Assembly: GCF_965138225.1 (NCBI RefSeq)
Contig: NZ_CBCSAX010000001.1
From: Helicobacter_D ganmani
GTDB lineage: Bacteria > Campylobacterota > Campylobacteria > Campylobacterales > Helicobacteraceae
Direction: 5' to 3' (one strand)
Length of the DNA stretch: 64,000 nt
Below, in pieces: positions 1 through 8,730 of the stretch (its first letter is position 1; the number at the start of each line of letters is the position of its first letter). A program made the position numbers and the translations under genes. The notes beneath the pieces are model-generated. The model made no database searches and was not told where the DNA came from. It saw only the letters and a list, made by a program, of their open reading frames with translations.

Positions 1-96
1 CGCAAGTCCAAGTTTTGCTAATGCGGCACCACTAGGCAAATAGCGCAATTCTACATCTCGCGTTAAATTTCCTGCTAAAATGACTTTGTTAAACAT
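1..96 (-). CDS. ssb: Single-stranded DNA-binding protein, N-terminal part only (runs off the window)
   Basis: The reverse strand from 96 reads MFNKVILAGNLTRDVELRY and continues to the window edge, the typical start of the SSB oligonucleotide-binding fold (strand 1, then an L-T-x-D-x-E-x-R-Y segment). SSB coats single-stranded DNA in replication, repair and recombination. It lies 19 bases after rpsF on the same strand, the classical rpsF-ssb(-rpsR) arrangement, which supports the call. Only about 32 residues are inside the window. Confidence 0.93.
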   Translation of the reverse strand, partial: MFNKVILAGNLTRDVELRYLPSGAALAKLGLA

Positions 97-115
97 TGAA
101 TATCCTTAACTACCC

Positions 116-508
116 TTATTCTTGAGCAACTTTTTCTTCTGCCTCTTTTTCTTTTAAGGGAGCAGATTTTTTATTGTTGATTGCTCTATCAACTAAGATT
201 TCCCAAGCTTTTTGCTCTTTTTTGCTATCGTATTTGATGACGATAAAGCGTAAAATATCTTCATTGATGCGGTAGAGACGCTCTAATTCTAAAACAAGCT
301 TAGGTTCTGCTTTGAAATAAATAACAAAATAGTAGCCGCGTTTGTTTTTTTTGATTTCATAGGCAAGGTTGCGCATACCCATATCTAAAGTTGCGCTGAT
401 TTCTCCGCCATTGTTGATGATTGCAGTTTTGTAAAAATCAATCTTTTGAGTGATTTCTTCTTGTGTCAAAGTGGGTTTAACCACAAACATAGTTTCATAA
501 AAACGCAT
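116..508 (-). CDS. rpsF: 30S ribosomal protein bS6
   Basis: 130 residues starting MRFYETMFVVKPTL, the standard bS6 opening (R-x-Y-E-T-x-x-x-x-x-P). The motif NLAYEIKKNKRGYYFVIYF around residues 47-65 is the conserved core strand pair. bS6 binds bS18 and 16S rRNA in the small-subunit platform. The C-terminal about 25 residues are a charged K/E tail, variable in the family. A good Shine-Dalgarno (AAGGAG) sits six bases before the ATG at 508. It lies directly upstream of ssb, so translation and replication genes are co-transcribed as in other bacteria. Confidence 0.96.
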   Translation of the reverse strand: MRFYETMFVVKPTLTQEEITQKIDFYKTAIINNGGEISATLDMGMRNLAYEIKKNKRGYYFVIYFKAEPKLVLELERLYRINEDILRFIVIKYDSKKEQKAWEILVDRAINNKKSAPLKEKEAEEKVAQE

Positions 509-591
509 AAAGTCTCCTTGTGGATTTTGCCCTTTTGCGATTCAAAAGAGCAAGGATTCATCTTTTACAATTCAATGTAAAGTCGCGGATT

Positions 592-1605
592 TTATCTCAA
601 GATTGCTTGAATTTTCATTAAAGCACTTAAAAGTCCATTGCCTTTGTTTGCGCCTTTTAAAGAATCCTCTCTCCAAGCATTAAGAATAGAGAAAACGGAT
701 TCATATTGAGATTCTTTAAGCAAAATCGCAAATCTCTTTTTCTGCTCTAGCAACATAGGAGGCAATTTGTAGCCCAAAACATCTTGTGATGAGGCTTCTC
801 CATAAATCCTAATATGGCTTGAAAACAAAAACAATACAAAAAAGTATTTTTGTATTTCATTAATCAAAGGCACTTCCTCAAAGCCCTGTTCTAAAAATTG
901 TGATAATTTGTCAAAATAAGGCTTTTTAAGCAGTAGGGATTCCAAAATCTCCTCTAGTTTTACACTGCCCAAGCCATAGCCCAAGCCCTCTACCATTTCC
1001 GCACTAATTTCTTGGTCAAAAATCGTATATTTGCGAAGTTCTGCGACACTCAATCCCAAATCAAAGTTTTGTTGTTCTAGGATTTTGTGTAGATTAAAGT
1101 CCGAAATTTGGATTTTTAGATTTTGGGCATATTCTTTTAAGATTGCCATTGCTTCGTTGAGGTTTGGTGCAAAGAATCGTGCTTCAAAAACCTTTTCTTT
1201 TGCGTTTTTTGCAGGAAAACTCGCAGACATCGCGCGTGCGTCTGTCATATATTCACTCGCACTTTTGTTCTCTGCGGGATAAAATTCAACCACCAAATAA
1301 CCCGCGCCGTTTTGCAATAAGGATTGGATTAAAGTATCTAGCTGTTTTTTGGGAATTTTTTTGTCAATTTTAATCCACACCAATGCTTCATCTCCAAAGA
1401 GCGAGCCTTGTGAAAAGCAGCTTAATGCACTTTGGAAATCAAAGGCATTGAAATAAAAACTATTTTTTTCACAGCCTTTTGTAAGAATCGTTTGCGCAAT
1501 TTTTTCACCATAATAGCCAATCAAAAAGGAGCTTTCGCCATACAGCAAAATAGCGCGGATTTCTTCTTGTTTGGCAAGTTTGGCGTCTAATTCTTTTTTA
1601 TACAT
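592..1605 (-). CDS. holA: DNA polymerase III delta subunit (clamp loader)
   Basis: 337 residues with LLYGESSFLIGYYGEKIA near residue 20, the divergent nucleotide-site region of HolA, and the all-alpha collar domain at the C-terminus (LLKKPYFDKL...LLSALMKIQAILR). HolA opens the beta clamp within the clamp-loader complex. The family is poorly conserved in Campylobacterota; position supports the call, since rnr-holA-rpsF-ssb matches the H. pylori HP1248-HP1245 order as I recall it. Its ATG overlaps the rnr stop by one base (TAATG), indicating translational coupling. The 83-base gap to rpsF suggests rpsF can have its own promoter. Confidence 0.82.
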   Translation of the reverse strand: MYKKELDAKLAKQEEIRAILLYGESSFLIGYYGEKIAQTILTKGCEKNSFYFNAFDFQSALSCFSQGSLFGDEALVWIKIDKKIPKKQLDTLIQSLLQNGAGYLVVEFYPAENKSASEYMTDARAMSASFPAKNAKEKVFEARFFAPNLNEAMAILKEYAQNLKIQISDFNLHKILEQQNFDLGLSVAELRKYTIFDQEISAEMVEGLGYGLGSVKLEEILESLLLKKPYFDKLSQFLEQGFEEVPLINEIQKYFFVLFLFSSHIRIYGEASSQDVLGYKLPPMLLEQKKRFAILLKESQYESVFSILNAWREDSLKGANKGNGLLSALMKIQAILR

Positions 1606-3764
1606 TATCTACCTTTGCATTTGTGGCGCACAAAAGATTGCGAGTTGGTATGGCGATTCCTTTTATAGCGTTTTGCTCGTTGCATTGTTTTTTGTGCTTT
1701 TTCTTTAGCTTTTTGTTGCTTTTGACGCTCTTTTTGAGAAGATTTCGCAAAGAGATATGTGGAGATTTGCTCGCTTGCGATTCCAAAACTTTCATTATAA
1801 CTTTCCACGATTCTACCATAAATTTTTGCGGTTGCGATATTAACTTCTATGATTTGAATGCGCACTTTTTGGTATTTTACCCCTTTGCCTTTAAGACAGA
1901 GGACACGCGCACCTTGCAAAGGAGGAGTTACAAGAGAAACAATCTCTGGGGTAGAATCATTGGACACAAATCCGATAAAAGCTTGTCCGATTCTTTGTGA
2001 TAAAAATCGCGCAAATTTGCGGTCTTTAAATTCCATTTCTATCTTGGCGACTTCGCGTTCTTTTTGGCTTAAATCCTCGCAAAGTGTGGGTAGAGATTCC
2101 TTGTGCGTGGAATCCTCATTAAGCTGAATCTTTGCCTTTAGGATTCTGTGAAGTAGCAAATCACTATAACGCCGAATCGGAGAAGTAAAATGACTATAAA
2201 CTTCAAATCCTAATCCAAAATGCCCGATATTGTGGCTTGCATAGCTTGCTTGTGGCATAGATTTGATAATAAGTTTATCCATTTCGCTTTCCATATTAGC
2301 GAGTTTCGCGGCTCTTTGCACGTTTAAAATAGCTTGATGAAAATCTCTAAAAGGAATCACTTTTTCCCAAATGCCAAGTAGTTTAAGCTCCGTGAATAAT
2401 TCTGTGATTCCAGCGGGTTTTGGTTGTGAATGGACGCGATAAATACCTAGTTTTAGGCTTTCGTCATTTGCTGTTGTTCTTTGAGTTTGGAGTTTTGCAC
2501 TTTGCATATTTGCTAGCAGCATGCACTCTTCTACAAGTTGATGGCTAGGGGTTTGCGATTCTATTTTTATATTTTTTAATTCTAAGTTTTTGTCTAGCTC
2601 CATTGATTTTTCATCTCCTAAGAAATCAAAACCCTTTTTTAACCTTTTGGCTCGGAGTTTTTGGGCAAGCGTGTGAAGATGAAGGAGTGGTTTTTTGAGA
2701 GCAGGGAGAATTTGTTTGCTCTTGCCGCTTTCTAGTAGCTCATCTACTTCCCCGTAAGTGAGTTTTTGTCGCACTTTAACCACCGCTTCAAACAATTCGC
2801 TATTTAAAACCGCTTTGGTGCGTTTGTGTAGGCGCATTTTCCAAACCATTGCAAGACGCAATTTGCCCGCATTCAAAGAACAAAGATTCTCACTTAAAGC
2901 ACGAGGCAACATAGGAATAGATTTGTGCGGAAAATAAATGCTAAAGCCACGATTTCTTGCTTCTAAGTCTAGCGGGGAATCCTGTGGCACATAATAGCTT
3001 ACATCGGCAATCGCAACATAAAGCGTAGAGGATTCCGCGTCAAAATAAACCGCGTCATCGTGGTCTTTTGCGCCAAGCGGGTCAATCGCACAAAAAGGCA
3101 AATGCGTGCAGTTTATGCGCTCTTTGAAGTCTTTTATGCGCACTTCTTGGAAGCTTTCTGCTTGAAGTTGCGCGCTTAGATTGAAAGATTCTTGCCGATC
3201 ATAGAGGCTTAATGTAAGGGTTTCATCAATCTGCGAATCTTCTAATGTGCCTAAAATTTCTAAAATCTCGCCATTTTTGGGATTTAACTTTAAGATTGTG
3301 TTAGAAGGTAAGGTTTTTAGCGATTTTTGGCTCGCTTTGATTTTATAAGGAATCTCGTTTGGGATTGAAATTGCAATGCAATCTAGTTTGTATTTTTCAA
3401 GATAGCAAAGCACGAATTTGTCTTTGGATTCTAAAATGCTTAAAACTTTTGCACGCGGACGATTGGAATCGCCTTTGGTAAGCAGTTTGGCTAGCACAAT
3501 ATCGCCCTTTTGCGCTCCTTTTAAAAGATTTTTTTCTACGAGCCAATCTTGCTTGTTGGATTTTGGCAGAGGAAGGACGAATCCATAACCCTTGCGCGCT
3601 AGTTCTACTCTGCCAATACAGAATTGTTTGCGTAAAAAATAGTGATTTTTGCGCAAGATAAGCACATTAAGCTTTAAGAGAGATGCCAAAATTTGTGTAA
3701 AGGATTCTGCAAGCTTGAAATTAAGCGGAATCCCGTTTTGCAAGAGGTTTAAAAACTCATTCAT
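1605..3764 (-). CDS. rnr: Ribonuclease R family 3'-5' exoribonuclease
   Basis: About 719 residues. The catalytic RNB domain is clear: DPLGAKDHDDAVYF at about 229-242 gives the cluster of metal-binding aspartates. A cold-shock-like RNA-binding segment (GRVELARKGYGFVLP) precedes it near residue 52, and an S1-like domain follows near 610-660. A Lys/Arg-rich tail ends the protein, as in RNase R. It degrades structured RNA and mRNA fragments. The ATG at 3764 is chosen over the TTG at 3767; both lie inside the 3' end of the HDOD gene, so the genes overlap by a few bases. The cysteine-rich, Lys-rich tail is not needed for catalysis. Confidence 0.93.
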   Translation of the reverse strand: MNEFLNLLQNGIPLNFKLAESFTQILASLLKLNVLILRKNHYFLRKQFCIGRVELARKGYGFVLPLPKSNKQDWLVEKNLLKGAQKGDIVLAKLLTKGDSNRPRAKVLSILESKDKFVLCYLEKYKLDCIAISIPNEIPYKIKASQKSLKTLPSNTILKLNPKNGEILEILGTLEDSQIDETLTLSLYDRQESFNLSAQLQAESFQEVRIKDFKERINCTHLPFCAIDPLGAKDHDDAVYFDAESSTLYVAIADVSYYVPQDSPLDLEARNRGFSIYFPHKSIPMLPRALSENLCSLNAGKLRLAMVWKMRLHKRTKAVLNSELFEAVVKVRQKLTYGEVDELLESGKSKQILPALKKPLLHLHTLAQKLRAKRLKKGFDFLGDEKSMELDKNLELKNIKIESQTPSHQLVEECMLLANMQSAKLQTQRTTANDESLKLGIYRVHSQPKPAGITELFTELKLLGIWEKVIPFRDFHQAILNVQRAAKLANMESEMDKLIIKSMPQASYASHNIGHFGLGFEVYSHFTSPIRRYSDLLLHRILKAKIQLNEDSTHKESLPTLCEDLSQKEREVAKIEMEFKDRKFARFLSQRIGQAFIGFVSNDSTPEIVSLVTPPLQGARVLCLKGKGVKYQKVRIQIIEVNIATAKIYGRIVESYNESFGIASEQISTYLFAKSSQKERQKQQKAKEKAQKTMQRAKRYKRNRHTNSQSFVRHKCKGR

Positions 3765-4620
3765 CAACTAAAGGATAATCCTCTTCGGGCAAAGTAGGCG
3801 CGGGGTTTAGTCGCATATCCTCTAAGGTTGTGTCAAAGCTTGCTAAATCCAACTGATATTGTTGCACAAGATTTCTTGCTTTCAAAATTTGCGCTTCACT
3901 TGCGATTTCATAGGGATTTATTAAGGCATTCAACACTCTTAGGGGATAAATATAAATTTGTAGCTCTTTTGGTAAAGTAGGGCTATTTAAATAATGTACC
4001 ACTTGCACCATTGTTTCTTCAAAGTTCCAATGTTCAAATAAATGCTCTAGCACTTCAAACTGGTTGTAGCCGAGCAAATTTTGTTCAATTTCTAAAAATT
4101 GATGGGAATTAATGTTCTGCATAAATTCTTCTTGCTTTCCTGATTGCTTTAAGCAGTTTGAAATAATCACCATACCAATGTGCATTACAAGTGCGCAGGG
4201 AACTAAAATCTCAAGCAAATGGATATTTTTTTGTTGCCACCTACATAAAAAAGCATTTTTGATATTGGAAGTATCTACAAATTGACTAACTTCTATGTTG
4301 TAAGGTGTTAAATTTATCACAAATTTTGCTTTGATTGCACTTGCAATCGCCAAGCCTTTGGCAGTTGAGATTCCAAAGAGGGAAACGGCTTGTAAAATGG
4401 AATTAATTTCACGATGATAACCATAAAGAGGAGAATTTGCGCTTTTGATTAAATCCATTGTCAAAAAAGGGTCTTGCTCAATCACATTAGCAACTTGCTT
4501 GATGCTTGAATGTTCTTGAGCGCAAATCCTTTGCAATTCAAGAATTGTTTGAGGCAATGGTGGCAAAGCATCAATTTCGTTTATTACAAAATCTTTCATC
4601 GTTTGAATATTTTTTAACAT
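3757..4620 (-). CDS. HDOD domain signalling protein
   Basis: About 287 residues from the ATG at 4620. The HDOD signature is seen in LPPLPQTILELQRI, then VIEQDPFLTMDLIKSANSPLYG and ILQAVSLFGISTAKGLAIA. HDOD proteins are HD-GYP relatives that lack the metal-binding HD residues and act as regulatory or scaffold modules; partner and signal are unknown here. An upstream TTG at 4650 is open, but a TATAAT (4670-4665) would put transcription start near 4658, leaving that codon only about eight bases of leader, so the ATG is preferred. The 3' end overlaps rnr, so it heads the rnr-holA operon. Confidence 0.85.
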   Translation of the reverse strand: MLKNIQTMKDFVINEIDALPPLPQTILELQRICAQEHSSIKQVANVIEQDPFLTMDLIKSANSPLYGYHREINSILQAVSLFGISTAKGLAIASAIKAKFVINLTPYNIEVSQFVDTSNIKNAFLCRWQQKNIHLLEILVPCALVMHIGMVIISNCLKQSGKQEEFMQNINSHQFLEIEQNLLGYNQFEVLEHLFEHWNFEETMVQVVHYLNSPTLPKELQIYIYPLRVLNALINPYEIASEAQILKARNLVQQYQLDLASFDTTLEDMRLNPAPTLPEEDYPLVDE

Positions 4621-4664
4621 AATAAAATAATTCCAATTTATGAGAATCAAAGAATCAAAATAAA

Positions 4665-4670
4665 ATTATA
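4665..4670 (-). promoter_or_regulatory. -10 box for the HDOD-rnr-holA operon
   Basis: The reverse strand reads TGCTATAAT, an extended -10 with a perfect TATAAT, 45 bases before the preferred ATG. No clear -35 is seen, which is usual for campylobacterotan sigma-70 promoters. Confidence 0.6.
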
Positions 4671-4700
4671 GCATAAACTCTAAAATGCAGAGAATTTTGC

Positions 4701-4706
4701 TACAAT
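4701..4706 (+). promoter_or_regulatory. -10 box for the heptose operon
   Basis: TGCTACAAT is an extended -10 located 29 bases before the hldD ATG, followed by an AAAGGGAG ribosome site. It is divergent from the HDOD promoter about 30 bases away, so the two units share a short control region. Confidence 0.55.
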
Positions 4707-4734
4707 AAAGCTAAATCTTTAAAGGGAGAAAAAT

Positions 4735-5754
4735 ATGCAATACATTGATGATTCTTTGAAAGGGAAACGCATTTTGATTACAGGGGGTGCAGGATTTATT
4801 GGCTCTAATCTCGCACTTTATTTTCAAAAGCACCATAAAGACGCGGAAGTGGTGGTATTGGATAGTTTTAGAAGCGAAACGAAGTTTAGCAACGGAAATC
4901 TAAAATCTCTAGGACATTTTAAGAATCTACTTGATTTTAAGGGCGAGGTGATTGTAGGGGATATTACCGATAAAGAGGATTTGACAAGATTGGAGAAACG
5001 CAAATTTGATTATATTTTTCATCAAGCGGCTATTTCGGATACCACAGTGATGAATCAAGAGGCGATTTTGCGCGCAAATGTGAATGCGTATAAGGATTTG
5101 TTGGACTTGTGCGTGCGTAGCAATGCAAGTATGACTTATGCTTCAAGTGCGGGCGTTTATGGCAATAGCCCTGCGCCTAATAGTATCGGTAGCGGAGAGA
5201 TTCCAGAAAATGTTTATGGATTTTCTAAATTGATGATGGACAATCTCACGATGAAATACTTAAAGAATTTTCCGCTTTTAAACATTGTGGGCTTGAGATA
5301 TTTTAATGTTTATGGTGAAAATGAAGTTTATAAAGGCAAAACTGCTTCAATGATTTTGCAATTAGGCTTACAAGCGTTGAAATCCAAAAAAGTGCGCTTG
5401 TTTAAAATGGGCGAACAAAAGCGTGATTTCGTGTATATTCAAGATGTGATTGCGGCAAATGTCAAAGCAATCCACGCAAAAAAAAGTGGAATCTATAATG
5501 TTGGTAGTGGCAAGGCAAGAAGCTATAATGACATTATTCAATGTCTCAAAACGAATTTGGGTGACTTTGAAGTGGAGTATATTGAGAATCCCTATAAGTT
5601 TTTTCAAACGCATACAGAAGCGAATATCGTTTTGACCAAAAAATTTTTAGATTATGAACCAAGATTCTCGCTAGAAGTGGGAATCAAAAACTATTTAAGC
5701 CAAATCAAAGCGATTCATAATGCAAATCTGTGGGAAGAAGTTTTGGGAAATTAA
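4735..5754 (+). CDS. hldD: ADP-L-glycero-D-manno-heptose 6-epimerase
   Basis: 339 residues, an extended short-chain dehydrogenase/reductase. The NADP site GGAGFIGSNLA is at about 17-27; the catalytic YxxxK appears as YGFSKLMMD near 162-170; the ASSAGVYG segment supplies the catalytic Ser. The enzyme inverts C6 of ADP-D,D-heptose to the L,D form used for the LPS inner core. It heads an operon with hldE (three bases apart) and gmhA, the other genes of the same pathway. Length matches the family (about 310-340). Confidence 0.95.
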   Translation: MQYIDDSLKGKRILITGGAGFIGSNLALYFQKHHKDAEVVVLDSFRSETKFSNGNLKSLGHFKNLLDFKGEVIVGDITDKEDLTRLEKRKFDYIFHQAAISDTTVMNQEAILRANVNAYKDLLDLCVRSNASMTYASSAGVYGNSPAPNSIGSGEIPENVYGFSKLMMDNLTMKYLKNFPLLNIVGLRYFNVYGENEVYKGKTASMILQLGLQALKSKKVRLFKMGEQKRDFVYIQDVIAANVKAIHAKKSGIYNVGSGKARSYNDIIQCLKTNLGDFEVEYIENPYKFFQTHTEANIVLTKKFLDYEPRFSLEVGIKNYLSQIKAIHNANLWEEVLGN

Positions 5755-5757
5755 TGT

Positions 5758-7314
5758 ATGAAGCCAAATATTTTAGTTGTGGGAGATTTGATTTTAGACC
5801 ATTATATTTGGGGGAATTGTGAGCGCATTTCTCCTGAAGCACCAGTGCAAGTGATTGATGTAAAAAAAGAATCTTTGAGCCTAGGTGGCGCGTGTAATGT
5901 CGCTAATAACCTTATAAGTTTGGAATCCAATGTATGGATTTGCGGAATAGTGGGTTGTGATGAAGCGGGTAAAACTTTGAAACAAGAATTAGAAAATAGG
6001 GGCATTAAGATAGAGGGGATTTTCTCAAGCACTTTGCGCCCTACGACACAAAAATCTCGCCTTATTGCGGCACATCAGCAAGTCGTGCGAATTGATAGGG
6101 AGGATAAAAGCCTCATTTGTCAAGAGGGCGAGAAGTTTATTTTGGATTTTGTTTCGCGCAAGATTGTGGAATCCAATCTCCAATGTCTCGTGTTAAGTGA
6201 TTATCAAAAGGGCGTATTGAATGATAGTTTGACACAAAGTTTGGTTGCCTTAGCCAAAGCGCACGATTTAAAGATTTTAATAGACCCAAAGGGCAAGGAT
6301 TATACCAAATACAAGGGCGCAACCTTGCTTACTCCCAACAAAAAAGAAGCAATGCAAGCCACAGGGATTAATATTTGTGATGAGGATTCGTTGCAAGATT
6401 GTATTGTGGCTTTACAAAAAATGTGCGCATTAGAGACTTCATTAATCACTTTAAGTGAAGATGGAATCGCATTTGCCACAAGGGATTCTATCCAAGAAGG
6501 AAGCGTCAAAGTAGAGAGAATGCCAACGATTGCACGGGAAGTCTTTGATGTAACAGGAGCAGGAGACACGGTGATTGCCTCTTTGGCTTATATGTTGGCA
6601 TTGGGTAAGCCAATCTCACAAAGCGTATATTTTGCCAATGCCGCCGCTGCGGTTGTAGTAAGCAAAGTGGGTTCTGCAACTGCTAGCAAACAAGAGATTT
6701 TTGCTTATCTTAGGCGCAACAACCTTTTGGATTCTGCTTTGGCAAATACAGAATTTTTGCAAATTTTTGGCGAGGAGATGTCTCTTTCAAATTCTCTAAG
6801 CAGACAAATTACCAAAATTTTTAAGCGGCAAAAACTCACTTCCTATTGGGATAAATGGATAAAAGCAGAGGAGTTTTATGGATTTTTGGAATCTCTCCAC
6901 CAACTCAAAGAGGAAAATTTCAAAATCGTTTTTACAAATGGTTGCTTTGATATTTTGCATTTAGGACATATTGATTATTTGCACAAGGCGCGTAATTTAG
7001 GAGATTTGCTGATTATCGGTTTGAATAGTGATGCTTCTGTCAAACGGCTTAAAGGGATTTCGCGCCCTATGAATGAGGAAAAAGATAGAATCGCAATGCT
7101 TTGTGCTTTGGAATGTGTGGATTTTGTCGTGGTGTTTGAGGAGGAAACTCCACGAGAGTTGATTGCAAAAATTCGCCCTAATGTGTTAGTAAAAGGCGCA
7201 GACTATCAGGGCAAGGAAGTTGTGGGGAGTGAATTTAGTGATGAGGTGTGCTTGTTGGAGTTTATAGAGGGCAAAAGCACAAGTCAATTAATCCAAAAAA
7301 TAAAGGAATCTTAA
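5758..7314 (+). CDS. hldE: Bifunctional heptose-7-phosphate kinase / heptose-1-phosphate adenylyltransferase
   Basis: 518 residues, two domains. The N-terminal PfkB-type kinase (about 1-320) has LVVGDLILDHY, the GGACNVANN substrate segment and the catalytic DVTGAGDT with GAGD at 267-270. The C-terminal cytidylyltransferase-fold domain (about 388-518) carries FTNGCFDILHLGH at 392-404, the nucleotide-binding HxGH site. The linker at 325-385 is long, making the protein about 50 residues longer than the usual 460-476. It phosphorylates heptose-7-P at C1 and, after GmhB action, adenylylates heptose-1-P. The stop abuts the gmhA ATG. Confidence 0.95.
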   Translation: MKPNILVVGDLILDHYIWGNCERISPEAPVQVIDVKKESLSLGGACNVANNLISLESNVWICGIVGCDEAGKTLKQELENRGIKIEGIFSSTLRPTTQKSRLIAAHQQVVRIDREDKSLICQEGEKFILDFVSRKIVESNLQCLVLSDYQKGVLNDSLTQSLVALAKAHDLKILIDPKGKDYTKYKGATLLTPNKKEAMQATGINICDEDSLQDCIVALQKMCALETSLITLSEDGIAFATRDSIQEGSVKVERMPTIAREVFDVTGAGDTVIASLAYMLALGKPISQSVYFANAAAAVVVSKVGSATASKQEIFAYLRRNNLLDSALANTEFLQIFGEEMSLSNSLSRQITKIFKRQKLTSYWDKWIKAEEFYGFLESLHQLKEENFKIVFTNGCFDILHLGHIDYLHKARNLGDLLIIGLNSDASVKRLKGISRPMNEEKDRIAMLCALECVDFVVVFEEETPRELIAKIRPNVLVKGADYQGKEVVGSEFSDEVCLLEFIEGKSTSQLIQKIKES

Positions 7315-7878
7315 ATGAAACAAGTGATTTTGGGAGAGATTGCAGCACATTTAGAAAGTGCGCAAAAAATGGAATCTCTAGCGCAAGATTTAGAAAATGC
7401 AGCACAAATGGCGATAGAGGTATTAAAAGGCGGAGGCAAGATTCTACTCTGTGGCAATGGCGGAAGTGCGGCAGATAGCCAACACATTGCGGCAGAACTT
7501 ACCGGGAGATACAAGCGGGAGCGCAAGGGTTTGTGTGCGATTGCTCTAACAACCGATACGAGTGCTTTGAGCGCGATTGGAAATGATTATGGCTATGAAT
7601 TTGTGTTTTCTAGACAAGTGGAGGCGATAGCAAGGAGTGGAGATTTGCTCCTTGGAATCTCTACAAGTGGCAATAGTAAAAATATCCTTAATGCCTTAAA
7701 AGTCGCGCGTCAGATAGGTTGTAAAACTCTAGGATTTAGCGGAGGGAGCGGGGGAGAAATGCGGAATCTGTGTGATATTTTACTCATCTCTCCAAGCAAT
7801 GATACGCCACGTATTCAAGAAATGCATATTTTAATGGGGCATATTCTTTGCGATTTGATTGAAAGAGAGGCGGAATAA
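7315..7878 (+). CDS. gmhA: Sedoheptulose-7-phosphate isomerase
   Basis: 187 residues of a SIS-fold isomerase. LLCGNGGSAADSQHIAAEL (about 43-61) is the phosphosugar-binding loop with the Zn/catalytic residues typical of GmhA; ISTSGNSKNILNAL and NDTPRIQEMHILMGH supply the second binding loop, catalytic Glu and metal His. It converts sedoheptulose-7-phosphate to D-glycero-D-manno-heptose-7-phosphate, the first step to ADP-heptose. It starts at the base after the hldE stop, and the next reading frame starts immediately after its own stop, a tightly coupled operon. Confidence 0.95.
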   Translation: MKQVILGEIAAHLESAQKMESLAQDLENAAQMAIEVLKGGGKILLCGNGGSAADSQHIAAELTGRYKRERKGLCAIALTTDTSALSAIGNDYGYEFVFSRQVEAIARSGDLLLGISTSGNSKNILNALKVARQIGCKTLGFSGGSGGEMRNLCDILLISPSNDTPRIQEMHILMGHILCDLIEREAE

Positions 7879-8325
7879 TTGCAAAAATTTTTTGAAAAAA
7901 CGATTGTCGCTTGTGGAAGCAAAGAGAGTGGCTTGGATTCCGCGCTTTTTAAACAGCTCCAAAAGGGTGGGATTATGGCGAATTTCGCGGATTTATCTGC
8001 CGATGAGAGGGGCATTTACTTTCGTTTTTCAAGCAATAATATTTGCAAAATTATGCTCTATCAAGCAAGAGTGCAAGAGGTGATGTTTAGGAGTAAAGGC
8101 GACCCTTTTGTGCATTTGTGCGGGTGCAAGGAGGCTTTGGAGAATCTCAAAAATCCCGATTTCATTGCTACGATTTCTCTTAATTTGCGCTTTTTTCTTG
8201 GGATTTATTCGCATAAGGTGCAGACAAAGTTTTTTAACGACAAACCTTTACAAATTTGCCCACAATGCGCGAAAGTGTTAGAAATGTATTTCAATAATGA
8301 TTTAAGAGGATTCTTTGGGGGATAG
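7879..8325 (+). CDS. Cysteine-rich protein of unknown function
   Basis: 148 residues, starting at a TTG placed directly after the gmhA stop; the GGAATAA upstream gives only a weak ribosome site, so translational coupling is likely. Two paired Cys motifs are visible, HLCGCKEA near residue 75 and QICPQCAK near 128, in the spacing of a zinc ribbon split by a helical segment; an N-terminal IVACGSKES adds another Cys. I do not recognise a family. Its position as last gene of the ADP-heptose operon suggests, but does not show, a role near LPS synthesis. The 3' end abuts a decayed methyltransferase on the other strand, so the C-terminus could have been altered. Confidence 0.6.
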   Translation: MQKFFEKTIVACGSKESGLDSALFKQLQKGGIMANFADLSADERGIYFRFSSNNICKIMLYQARVQEVMFRSKGDPFVHLCGCKEALENLKNPDFIATISLNLRFFLGIYSHKVQTKFFNDKPLQICPQCAKVLEMYFNNDLRGFFGG

Positions 8326-8708
8326 GTTGTGAAGAATATTGAAATATCTTATTCTTTGTTTCATACAATATGCCCATTGGTATATGTTTTTCATAAACTT
8401 TTAGCGTATATTCTAAGAAATCTATCCATTCTTTCTCGTTAGCATTTTTGGTAGTTTTCTAATATTCTTAAAATATCTTTTTGCCTGTTTTGGTTTGTTT
8501 TAGATTAATTACGCCTACTACAAAGCGTTTGTCCATTTTCTAAAGTGGCTTTCCCTCCTAAATCTTTTGGCTTAATATGGTCAATGTATAATTTTGCTCC
8601 CTCTTTTTTGATTGTCTCTAAAAAACGATTTTTTGAGAGTTTGCAATAGGTAGAGTCTAATTCAACGCCTACAAACTGATGCTTATTGAGATAAGATTTC
8701 GTTGCATT
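8326..8708 (-). pseudogene. Decayed DNA methyltransferase C-terminus with HNH endonuclease motif
   Basis: On the reverse strand 8708-8505 encodes FVGVELDSTYCKLSKNRF, the closing motif of an amino-methyltransferase, running into YIDHIKPKDLGGKATLENG and QTLCSRRN, the HNH endonuclease core (H near the aspartate, N after the Gly-Gly loop, terminal CSxxN). A stop (8507-8505) coincides with a one-base shift, after which NLKQTKTGKKIF continues the domain; a further shift leads to a last open stretch from 8440 ending near 8326. The fragment has no start and an in-frame stop at 8711-8709. It is a multiply broken remnant of a methyltransferase-HNH restriction-modification gene whose 5' part is gone. 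This accounts for the otherwise gene-free gap. Confidence 0.75.
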
Positions 8709-8730
8709 TTACTTTAGTATTCTACAAAAT

